A DNA stretch of 48,074 nucleotides from Deltaproteobacteria bacterium. GTDB taxonomy: Bacteria; Myxococcota_A; Polyangia; Polyangiales; JADZFZ01. A program made the translations under genes and the position numbers. This document shows positions 9,795 through 18,015 of this stretch, piece after piece. The stretch's first letter is position 1. Every line of letters starts with the position of its first letter. Below the pieces are notes generated by a model. It searched no databases, was not told the origin of the DNA, and saw only the letters and a list, made by a program, of their open reading frames with translations. The stretch lies in contig JADZFZ010000104.1 in the NCBI GenBank assembly GCA_020854145.1, forward strand, positions 1 to 48,074. The letters are read 5' to 3'.

Positions 9795-10586
9795 GTGCAC
9801 ACGTTCGAGTACGACACCGTTCTCTGCGAGACCGAGGGTCACGTCGCGACCGTACGGATCAACCGTCCGGACAAGCTGAACGCGCTCAACCTGCAGGTGC
9901 TCGACGATCTCGGGCGCGCGTTCCAGCAGCTCGAGAGCGACGGCAAGACGCGTTGCGCGATCCTCACGGGCGCCGGAGACCGCGCGTTCGCCGCGGGCGC
10001 CGACATTCGCGAGATGGCGAAGATGACGACCAACGAGGCGCGCTCGTTCTCGCGGCGCGGCCACAGCCTCGGGAGCGATCTCGAGCGGCTGGCGTTCCCG
10101 GTCATCGCCGCGGTCAACGGCTTCGCGCTCGGCGGCGGTTGCGAGCTGGCGCTCGCCTGCGACTTCATCTACGCGTCCGACACGGCCAAGTTCGGGCAGC
10201 CCGAGGTCAACCTCGGCGTGATCCCAGGCTTCGGCGGCACGCAGCGTCTCGCGCGTCGGGTGGGGATCGCGCTGGCGCGCGAGCTCGCGTACACGGGACG
10301 GATGATCGACGCGCACGAGGCGTTGCGCATCGGCCTGGCGAACGCGGTGTTCCCCAAGGACGCGCTCGCGGCACGCGCGCTCGAGACGGCCGAGACGATC
10401 GCGACCAAAGGACCGCTCGCCGTCGAAGCCGCGAAGCGGGTGTTGCTCGAGGGCGAGGACCAACCGCTGCTGGCCGCGAACGACCTGGAGATCTGGGCGT
10501 TCTCGCGGTGCTTCGCGACCGAGGATCAGCGCGAGGGCATGGGCGCGTTCCTCGAGAAGCGAAAGCCTCAGTTCACCGGGAAGTAG
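9795..10586 (+). CDS. Enoyl-CoA hydratase/isomerase
   Basis: RPDKLNALN, AGDRAFAAGADIREM, NGFALGGGCELALACD, PGFGGTQRLAR. Confidence 0.95.
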   Translation: MHTFEYDTVLCETEGHVATVRINRPDKLNALNLQVLDDLGRAFQQLESDGKTRCAILTGAGDRAFAAGADIREMAKMTTNEARSFSRRGHSLGSDLERLAFPVIAAVNGFALGGGCELALACDFIYASDTAKFGQPEVNLGVIPGFGGTQRLARRVGIALARELAYTGRMIDAHEALRIGLANAVFPKDALAARALETAETIATKGPLAVEAAKRVLLEGEDQPLLAANDLEIWAFSRCFATEDQREGMGAFLEKRKPQFTGK

Positions 10587-11352
10587 AGCCCGCGCGGTCG
10601 GGGCAGCGGCGAGCGAGGGTCGGCCCCACGACGCCCTCGCGGAGACGAAGCTCGCCGTGCTGCTCGAACGTGAGGCGGATGCCGCGGTCGATGGCGGCCC
10701 AGGCGCGACGACACTCGCCGTCGGCGGCCCAGGCGTCCGCGGTGATGCGCGCGACCTCGCTGGGGTCCGAGCCGGCTCGCTCGGCCAGCGATGCGCGAGC
10801 GCGGGCGACGGCCGGCTCGTCGGCGGCCAGCGCGTGTCGAGCCGCGGCGAACAGGGCGCCCGAGTCCGAAGGGTCGGCCGCGAGCTCGACGAGGGTGTCG
10901 TCGGCGAGCAGGAGCACGGTTCCCCAGAGGATGTCGATGGCGCCGAAACAGAGCACGGCGGCGATCCCGGCGTCGCGCAGCGCGGCCACGAGGTCGTCGC
11001 GCACGGCACCCGCCGGCGAGGCCGAGGCGGGGATCGGGCGACGGCGCAGCGCGACGAATGCCGCTGCGGTGGTCGCGACGGCGCAGAGCGCTGCGAGGGC
11101 GAGGCGCACGAGAAGCGCGTGATCGGCGAGCGCGGGCGACGGTGGGAGCAGCAGGGCGAGGCCGCCAATCATCGGTCCGCAGAGGAGGGGACCGAGCACA
11201 CGGACGCGTCGGTTGCGCCGCACGAGGCCGACGCGCGCGAGCCCCCAGCCGACGCACGCGGCGATGATTGGGGCCCAAACGAAAGGCGCGACGACGACCC
11301 AGAGCGGCAGGGGCACGCGCGCCACGGTACCTGGGCGAAGTCGGGGGGGCAC
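10573..11352 (-). CDS. Hypothetical membrane protein
   Basis: Several hydrophobic segments (WVVVAPFVWAPIIAACVGW, LLCGPMIGGLALLL); 3' end overlaps the convergent hydratase gene by 14 bp. Confidence 0.6.
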   Translation of the reverse strand: MPPRLRPGTVARVPLPLWVVVAPFVWAPIIAACVGWGLARVGLVRRNRRVRVLGPLLCGPMIGGLALLLPPSPALADHALLVRLALAALCAVATTAAAFVALRRRPIPASASPAGAVRDDLVAALRDAGIAAVLCFGAIDILWGTVLLLADDTLVELAADPSDSGALFAAARHALAADEPAVARARASLAERAGSDPSEVARITADAWAADGECRRAWAAIDRGIRLTFEQHGELRLREGVVGPTLARRCPDRAGSTSR

Positions 11353-11388
11353 GTTGACCTCGCCTGTTGGCCCGCGTCACCATGGGTC

Positions 11389-13566
11389 GTGGTGTCTTGC
11401 TCTTTGGCTCGTGAGGCGAAGTGGGTCGCGGTCTCGGTGATGGCGGCCGCGCTCGCGGGCTGTGCGGGTGGCGAAGCCGTCGGTGGGACGCGCGACGGCT
11501 CGATGGCAGAGGGATCGACGCCGACGCCGCCACCGCCGACGGGCGTGCCCGAAGGAGGCGGGGCGGACGCGGGCTCGGAGGCTTCCGTGGGCCCGCCGCC
11601 GCCGGTCGACGGAGGCGTCGATGCGCCCGAAGCCAGCGCGCCGGACACGGGACCGACTGGATGCACGACGGCGGCGGACTGCAACGACGGTGACGCGTGC
11701 ACCATCGATGCGTGTGGTCTCGGGCGCGTCTGCACGCACGAAGCGCGATCGTGCGACGATGGCGACGCGTGCACGACCGACCAGTGCGACCCGGCGCTCG
11801 GCTGCGTGACGAGCGCGGTCTCGTGCGACGACGGCGACGCGTGCACGACCGACGCGTGCGACATGGCGACGGGGTGCGCGCACGAGGCGATCGATTGCGA
11901 CGACGGGGACGCGTGCTCGGTGGAGATGTGCGACCGGGTGATGGGCTGCGTCGCGACCGCGCTCGATTGCGACGACCGCGATGCGTGCACGACCGACTCG
12001 TGCGATGCGGCGACGGGGTGCGCGCACGAGGCAATCGACTGCGACGACGGGATGGTCTGCACGACGGACTCGTGCGACAGCGACTTCGGGTGTCGCAACA
12101 CGGCGCGGTCGTGCGACGACGGCAACGCGTGCACCGACGACCGTTGCGACGCGATGGGTGCGTGCGTGAACGCGCCGCGCAGCTGCGACGACGGGGCGTT
12201 CTGCACGATCGATGCGTGCAACGCCGCGACGGGCGCGTGCCAGAACGTGGCGAGGGTCTGTGACGACGGCAACGCGTGCACCGACGATCGCTGCGACGAG
12301 GCGACCGACGCGTGCGTGAGCACGACGCGCTGGTGCGACGACGGCAGCGCGTGCACGCTGGACTCGTGCAATCCCGCGACGGGTCTGTGCGTGAACCAAC
12401 CGGTGGCGCCGCCGACGAACGACACGTGCTCGGCGGCCGTCGCGATCAGCGCGTCGGGCACGTACATGGGCTCGGTCGTGTGCGGCGCGGACGACGTCGT
12501 GCTCGGCTGCGGGTCGGGAGGGAGCGCCGACGTCTTCTACACGCTCAATCTCGCGACGCGGAGCAACGTCACGCTCGACACGATCGGCGCCGGCTTCGAC
12601 ACCGTCGTCGAGCTGCGATCGGGCTCGTCGTGTCCGGGCCTCACCGTCGTGGAGTGCGACGACAACGACGGCGGGGGCACGGCGTCGCGCATCGATCGCG
12701 TCGGTCCGTCGGCGCTCGACGCGGGCACGTACATCGTCATCGTCGCCGGCGTCGGCGGAGCGGCGGGAGCCTTCCCGCTGAACGTGACCATCTCGTCGGC
12801 TGGGCCGGGCAACGACACGAGCGCGTCGCCGACCCCGATCGCGCTGAGCGACTCCGCTTACACGACGGTGACCGGGTCGACCGCCGCGGCGACGAACGAT
12901 CACACGACGTCTTCGTGCGGCTGCGTGACCGGCAACGACGTCTGGTACTCGTTCACGCTCGCGGACCGGCGGATCGTCTACTGGCACACGCAGGGCTCGA
13001 CCTACGACGTGAGCGTGCACATCCACCAGGGCTCGGGGACGGGCCCGGTGCCCGCGGGCGGCTGCAACGACGACTCCTGCTTCGGGCGTGGGGGCGGGAC
13101 CTACCACTCGAGCGGAGCGTCCGCGCTCGATGCGGGCACGTATCTGGTCGCGGTCGATGGGTGCTCGAACGGGAGCTTCACGCTGGCGATGCGCACGGCG
13201 CCGGCGGACGCGAACATCGGTGTGGGCCTGGCCAACGGTACCTGGGCGGGAACGACCGTCGGCATGGCGAACGACGTCGCGTGCGGGCCGTCGTCGGCCG
13301 ACGTGACGCACCTGGCGATGTCGTGCCCGAGTGACGGATTCACGTTGTCCGCGAGCACCTGCAGCGGAGCGAGCTGGGACACGAAGATCGCGATCCAGCT
13401 CGACAGCGAGGCGCTGGCCGACCTGTCGGTCTGCGTGGACGACTCGTGTGGGCTGCAATCGACGGCTACGCGCGCGGTGAGCGGCATCCACCTGGTGCGC
13501 GTGGTGGTCGATGGCTTCGGTGGCGGCAGCGGGGCCTACTCGCTGGTCGTCAGCGGCATCCCCTGA
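11389..13566 (+). CDS. Secreted lipoprotein with ten Cys-rich tandem repeats and C-terminal beta (PPC-like) domains
   Basis: MAAALAGCAGG lipobox, CDDGDACTTDxCDxxxGC repeats, then NDTCSAAVAISASGTYMGS... DVFYTLNL...; start codon uncertain (GTG ~11389 or ATG 11439). Confidence 0.8.
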   Translation: MVSCSLAREAKWVAVSVMAAALAGCAGGEAVGGTRDGSMAEGSTPTPPPPTGVPEGGGADAGSEASVGPPPPVDGGVDAPEASAPDTGPTGCTTAADCNDGDACTIDACGLGRVCTHEARSCDDGDACTTDQCDPALGCVTSAVSCDDGDACTTDACDMATGCAHEAIDCDDGDACSVEMCDRVMGCVATALDCDDRDACTTDSCDAATGCAHEAIDCDDGMVCTTDSCDSDFGCRNTARSCDDGNACTDDRCDAMGACVNAPRSCDDGAFCTIDACNAATGACQNVARVCDDGNACTDDRCDEATDACVSTTRWCDDGSACTLDSCNPATGLCVNQPVAPPTNDTCSAAVAISASGTYMGSVVCGADDVVLGCGSGGSADVFYTLNLATRSNVTLDTIGAGFDTVVELRSGSSCPGLTVVECDDNDGGGTASRIDRVGPSALDAGTYIVIVAGVGGAAGAFPLNVTISSAGPGNDTSASPTPIALSDSAYTTVTGSTAAATNDHTTSSCGCVTGNDVWYSFTLADRRIVYWHTQGSTYDVSVHIHQGSGTGPVPAGGCNDDSCFGRGGGTYHSSGASALDAGTYLVAVDGCSNGSFTLAMRTAPADANIGVGLANGTWAGTTVGMANDVACGPSSADVTHLAMSCPSDGFTLSASTCSGASWDTKIAIQLDSEALADLSVCVDDSCGLQSTATRAVSGIHLVRVVVDGFGGGSGAYSLVVSGIP
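11680..12402 (+). repeat. Ten tandem ~72-75 bp coding repeats
   Basis: Ten consecutive C(D/N)D(G/R)xxCxxDxCxxxxxxC units of 24-25 aa read from the translation. Confidence 0.85.
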
Positions 13567-13624
13567 GCGCCTGCTCGATATTCTGAGCGACCCTCCGAGC
13601 GCCTGTTTTTCTGGCGTTTCGCGA

Positions 13625-13691
13625 GGATTGGAACTGCTCGCCTCGAAGGCGTGCGATGTCGCGGAGTTAGGAGGGTCGATCCTGTCCCCGG
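13625..13691 (+). repeat. 67-bp dispersed repeat, copy A
   Basis: ggattggaactgctcgcctc...gtcgatcctgtccccgg; ends match copy B at 33640-33706. Confidence 0.65.
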
Positions 13692-14245
13692 GAGGCGGGC
13701 CAGAATTGGGCGCCGGGGTGGATGGTGGGGGTGGGGCCGGGGGTGATGGTGAGGAGGGCTTCGGCGACGACCTGGCCGCGGTCGGCGACCCAGCTGTCGC
13801 GCTCGCGGATCCAGGCCGACGCGACGTCGCGGACGGCTTCGGGGATCTCGCGCGGGTCGTAGGGATCCTGGAGGGCGAAGCCGTCGGCGAGCGACCACCG
13901 GACCTCCATCGGGCGGTTCGGGTCGGCGGTGCGCTGCGCTTCGCGGTAGGCCTCGAGCTCGGCGGCGTCTTGTCGCGCGAGCTCTTCCTCGCGTGCACGC
14001 TCGGCGGCCGCATCGGCTTCGTCGAGCGCGCGCGCGGCCGCGCGTTCGTCGTCGCCGAGCGGTCGAGCGGCCTCCCGCATCGCGGTGTGGTCCTCGCGCG
14101 ACAGATAGGGCGTGGGAACGCCGAGCACCTCGACCATCTCGGGCCGGTCACGCAGCCAGGTGCACGCGTCCTCGACGGATCCGCATTCGGCGATCATCAC
14201 GTCGCCGTTGCGGAGGTCCCGGATCTTGAGCTCGACCTTGGGCAT
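13667..14245 (-). CDS. Hypothetical protein
   Basis: MPKVELKIRDLRNGDVMIAECGSVEDACTWLRDRPEMVEVLGVPTPYLSREDHTAMREAARPL...; longer ORF to 14611 is an extension. Confidence 0.55.
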   Translation of the reverse strand: MPKVELKIRDLRNGDVMIAECGSVEDACTWLRDRPEMVEVLGVPTPYLSREDHTAMREAARPLGDDERAAARALDEADAAAERAREEELARQDAAELEAYREAQRTADPNRPMEVRWSLADGFALQDPYDPREIPEAVRDVASAWIRERDSWVADRGQVVAEALLTITPGPTPTIHPGAQFWPASRGQDRPS

Positions 14246-14414
14246 GCCCGGGGTATCGCGCGGCTCGGGCCGTCGCGGCAAGCGCCCTGCGCGTGCGCAG
14301 TCCCGTCGGCGGCGTTTGCCCGAGGGATCGTGGATGTGGGGCGTGCGCGACCTCGCGGTCCACGAACGGACGCCTCTGCTATGGTCGCCGTCCGCTCGGA
14401 GGCGCGGCTCGAAC

Positions 14415-15557
14415 ATGGACCTGGACCTCACCGAGGAGCAGCGGCTCATCCAACACACCGCGCGGGACTTCGCGACGCGCGAGATCGATCCCATCGCCGC
14501 CGAGCTGGACAAGACCGGGCGATGGCCGACGGAGATCGTGAGGCGCCTCGGCGAGCTCGGGCTCATGGGCGTCGCGGTTCCGTCGGAGTGGGGCGGCGCG
14601 GGAAGCGACAACGTCGCCTACGCGCTCGCCATGGAGGAGATCAGTCGGGCCTGCGCGTCGTGCGGCGTGATCATGAGCGTGAACAACTCGCTCGCGTGCG
14701 CGCCGATCCTGGAGAACGGCAACGACGCGCAGAAACGCGAGTTCCTGGCGCCGATGGCCGCGGGCAAGACGCTCGGCTGCTTCGGTCTCACCGAGCCGAT
14801 GAGCGGGTCGGACGCGGGCACGATGGAGACGTTCGCGGAGCGCGACGGAGACCACTGGATCCTCTCCGGGTCCAAGAACTTCATCACGAACGGTCCCGCG
14901 GCGGACGTCATCGTCGTCTTCGCAGTCACGCGCCGGGGCGCAGGGAGTCGGGGCACGACCGCGTTCATCGTGCCGCGCACGACCGCCGGCTACGTGCCCC
15001 AACCGGCGGACGAGAAGCTCGGCATCCACGCTGCGCACTCGTGCACCGTGTTCTTCGAGGGCTGCCGGATCCCGGACGCGTGGCGGCTCGGCGGAGAGGG
15101 TGACGGCTTCAAGGTCGCGATGAAGACGCTCGACGGCGGGCGCATCGGGATCGCGGCGCAGGCGTTGGGCATCGCGCGCGCCGCCTACGAGAAGGCCGTC
15201 GCGTACGCGAAGGAGCGCAAGGCGTTCGGCGAGCCGATCGCGAACAAGCAGGCCATCCAGTTCATGCTGGCCGACATGGCGACCGAGCTCGACGCGGCGA
15301 GGCTGCTCGTGCTCCGTGCCGCGGCCATGAAGGACCAGGGCGTGCGCCACACGCGTGAGAGCGCGATCGCGAAGCTCTATGCGAGCGAGGCGGCGACGCG
15401 CATCACGCACAAGGCGCTGCAGATCCACGGCGGCTACGGCTACGTGCGCGAGTACCACGTCGAACGGCACTACCGCGACGCGCGCATCACCGAGATCTAC
15501 GAGGGCACGAGCGAGATCATGCGGATCGTCATCGCGTCGAGCGTGTTCAAGGCGTGA
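14415..15557 (+). CDS. Acyl-CoA dehydrogenase
   Basis: MDLDLTEEQRLIQHTARDFATREI, CFGLTEPMSGSDAGTMET, WILSGSKNFITNG, LQIHGGYGYVREYHVERHYRDARITEIYEGTSEIMR. Confidence 0.95.
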   Translation: MDLDLTEEQRLIQHTARDFATREIDPIAAELDKTGRWPTEIVRRLGELGLMGVAVPSEWGGAGSDNVAYALAMEEISRACASCGVIMSVNNSLACAPILENGNDAQKREFLAPMAAGKTLGCFGLTEPMSGSDAGTMETFAERDGDHWILSGSKNFITNGPAADVIVVFAVTRRGAGSRGTTAFIVPRTTAGYVPQPADEKLGIHAAHSCTVFFEGCRIPDAWRLGGEGDGFKVAMKTLDGGRIGIAAQALGIARAAYEKAVAYAKERKAFGEPIANKQAIQFMLADMATELDAARLLVLRAAAMKDQGVRHTRESAIAKLYASEAATRITHKALQIHGGYGYVREYHVERHYRDARITEIYEGTSEIMRIVIASSVFKA

Positions 15558-15570
15558 CGGACAGAGGTCG

Positions 15571-16314
15571 ATGATGCGCAGCACGAACGGTTTCGCGTGG
15601 GTGTGGCGGATGGCGGTCGCGGCGCTCGTCGTGGGCGGCGTGGCGTGCGGTGGCTCGGAGGCCACGCGGCGGACGAGCGCGCGGAGCGACCGATTGATCG
15701 TGCCGCGGGCAGACGAGGAGCGCACGGACGGGACGCAGTTCGAGGGGATCCTCGGCCAGATCGATCCCGCCGAGGCGCGCGCCGCGCTCGAGCGACGGAT
15801 GGGCTCGTTCATGCGGTGCTACTCGCAGCGCCTCTCGTCGGTCGAGTACCTCGGCGGCAACGTCGAGCTCACCGTGCGCATCGGGACCGAGGGGAGCGTG
15901 CGCTGGGCGTTCGTCAGCCAGAGCACGATGGGCGACCTCCCCACCGAGACGTGCTTGCTCGGTGTGGCCCAAGGCGCGTCCTTCCCTCGTCCGCGGGGCG
16001 GCGAGGCCGAGTTCCGGTACCCGCTCGAGTTCGAGCCGGGCGACGGCGTTCGCCCGCCGCTGTCGTGGAGCCACGACCGCGTCGCGTCCGTGATCGGCGA
16101 GCATCGGGGCGACCTCGCGAGCTGCTCGCTCGGTGGCAGCTCCGTGAGCGTGACGGCCTATGTCGAGCCCGGTGGACGCGTCGCCGCTGCGGGTGTGGCG
16201 TCGAGCGCGCGTGCCGCCGCCAACGCGGCCGAGTGCGTCGTGCAGGCCGTGAGCGGATGGACGTTCCCGGATCCGGGCTCGTATGCGGCGAAGGTCACCT
16301 TCACGGTCGACTAG
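15571..16314 (+). CDS. Lipoprotein with AgmX/PglI-like C-terminal domain
   Basis: Lipobox-like ALVVGGVACGGS; MGSFMRCYSQRL...GGNVELTVRIGTEGSVRWAFVSQSTMGDLPTETCLL...F. Confidence 0.65.
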   Translation: MMRSTNGFAWVWRMAVAALVVGGVACGGSEATRRTSARSDRLIVPRADEERTDGTQFEGILGQIDPAEARAALERRMGSFMRCYSQRLSSVEYLGGNVELTVRIGTEGSVRWAFVSQSTMGDLPTETCLLGVAQGASFPRPRGGEAEFRYPLEFEPGDGVRPPLSWSHDRVASVIGEHRGDLASCSLGGSSVSVTAYVEPGGRVAAAGVASSARAAANAAECVVQAVSGWTFPDPGSYAAKVTFTVD

Positions 16315-16319
16315 GCGCG

Positions 16320-17465
16320 ATGGACTTCGAGCTCGACGAGACCGCCCGTCTGGTCGCCCAGACGGCGCGGGATCTGGCCAAGGCGCGCATCGCTCCGCGT
16401 GCCGCCGCGATGGAGAGGGCCGAGGCGATCGACGACGAGGTGCTGCGCGCGCTCTCGGGCGTCGGCCTGCTCGGCGTCAACCTGCCCGAGTCGCTCGGAG
16501 GCGCCGAGGCCGGAGTCGTCGCGTACGCGCTCGCCATGATGGAGGTCGCCGGAGCGTGCGCGTCCACCGCCGTCACGATGGCGGTGACCAACATGGTCGG
16601 CGAGGTCATCGCGAAGTTCGGCACCGAAGCGCAGAAGAACGAGCACTGCCCGAAGCTCTGCGACGGGACGTATCGCGCGGGTGCGTTCGGTCTGTCGGAA
16701 GCCGAGGCAGGAAGCGACCCCGCGGGCATGCGAACCACCGCGCGCCGCGACGGCGACGGGTGGGTGCTCGACGGCACCAAGCAGTGGATCACCAGCGGTG
16801 CGTTCGCGGGTGTCGTCGTCGTCTGGGCGCGCACGGCAGGGCCGGAAGCGGGATCGCGTGGGATCACGTGCTTCCTCGTCCGAGGCGGGACGCCCGGGAT
16901 GTCGGCCGTTTCGCACGAGGACAAGCTGGGGCTCCGTGCGAGCAACACGGCGGTGCTGTCGTTCGAGGGATGTCGCGTGCCCGATTCGGACAGGCTCGGC
17001 GAGGTGGGCAGCGGCTTCCCCATCGCGATGATGGCGCTCGACGGCGGGCGCATCGGCATCGGGTCGCAGGCCATCGGCATTGCCGAAGCCGCGCTCGCGG
17101 AGGCCGTCGAGTACGCGAAGAGCAGGCGTCAGTTCGGCCAGTCGCTCGATCGGTTCCAGGCGTTGCAGTGGTTCGTGGCGGACTCGCGCGCCGAGCTCGA
17201 CGCCGCGCGCGCTCTCGTGCTCCGGGCGGCGTGGCTCAAGCAGATGGGTAGGCCGTTCTCGCGCGAGGCGAGCATGGGGAAGCTGTTCGCGAGCGAGGCG
17301 GCCTGGCGCGTGTGCAATCGGGCGCTGCAGATCCACGGCGGCTACGGCTACATGCGCGACTTCGCCGTGGAGCGGCACCTGCGCGACGTGCGCGTGACGC
17401 AGATCTACGAAGGCACGAGCGAGATCCAGCGCCTGGTGATCGCGCGGACCGTGCTCAAGGGCTGA
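16320..17465 (+). CDS. Acyl-CoA dehydrogenase
   Basis: MDFELDETARLVAQTARDLAKARI, AFGLSEAEAGSDPAGMRT, WVLDGTKQWITSG, LQIHGGYGYMRDFAVERHLRDVRVTQIYEGTSEIQR. Confidence 0.95.
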   Translation: MDFELDETARLVAQTARDLAKARIAPRAAAMERAEAIDDEVLRALSGVGLLGVNLPESLGGAEAGVVAYALAMMEVAGACASTAVTMAVTNMVGEVIAKFGTEAQKNEHCPKLCDGTYRAGAFGLSEAEAGSDPAGMRTTARRDGDGWVLDGTKQWITSGAFAGVVVVWARTAGPEAGSRGITCFLVRGGTPGMSAVSHEDKLGLRASNTAVLSFEGCRVPDSDRLGEVGSGFPIAMMALDGGRIGIGSQAIGIAEAALAEAVEYAKSRRQFGQSLDRFQALQWFVADSRAELDAARALVLRAAWLKQMGRPFSREASMGKLFASEAAWRVCNRALQIHGGYGYMRDFAVERHLRDVRVTQIYEGTSEIQRLVIARTVLKG

Positions 17466-17469
17466 CGCC

Positions 17470-18009
17470 GTGACGACCGACGATCCCGAAGGCGATGCGA
17501 AGTGGGCGGCCGTGGACGACGCGGTCGAGATGCTGCGCGACGGCGACCGCGACGGCGCGGTGCGCGAGCTGACCGGCGTGCTGGCGACGGAGCCGAAGAA
17601 CGAGTACGCGGCGTTCTTCCTCGGATGCGCGCTCTTCGAGCTGGGGCGATTCGACTACGCCAGCACGGCGTTCGCGCAGGCGGTGCGGAGCAAGCCGACC
17701 TACCTGGGCGCGCGGATCAACCTCGCCCATTCCCTGCGCATGGAAGGTCGAATCGAAGAGGCGCTGCGCGAGGCTCGCCGCGCCGAGCAGCTCGCTCCCG
17801 ACGACGGGGACGTGCACTACGCGCTCGGCTTGATCTACGTGACGAAGAACCTCCCCGCGGTGGCCGACCAGCACCTCGAGCGATTCCTCGCGACGCGACC
17901 GGACATCGAGGTTGCCGAAGAGGTGCGCGCGCTGCTGACGGCGCTGCGGGGCGGCGCCGTGACGACCGACGACGGGCAACCGCCTCCGCCGCGCCTCCGC
18001 CCCAGCTGA
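17470..18009 (+). CDS. Tetratricopeptide repeat protein
   Basis: AAFFLGCALFELGRFDYASTAFAQAVRSKPTYLGARINLAHSLRMEGRIEEALREARRAEQLAPDDGDVHYALG. Confidence 0.8.
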   Translation: MTTDDPEGDAKWAAVDDAVEMLRDGDRDGAVRELTGVLATEPKNEYAAFFLGCALFELGRFDYASTAFAQAVRSKPTYLGARINLAHSLRMEGRIEEALREARRAEQLAPDDGDVHYALGLIYVTKNLPAVADQHLERFLATRPDIEVAEEVRALLTALRGGAVTTDDGQPPPPRLRPS

Positions 18010-18015
18010 CCCCGC

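Noticed and set aside
11680-12402. Regularly spaced repeats resembling a CRISPR array
   Set aside because: Repeats are in frame, coding, contiguous and diverged; no unique spacers
13588-13678. cgaccctcc / ggagggtcg inverted repeat around copy A of the 67-bp element
   Set aside because: Only 9 bp arms ~73 nt apart and not present at copy B; may be chance in high-GC sequence
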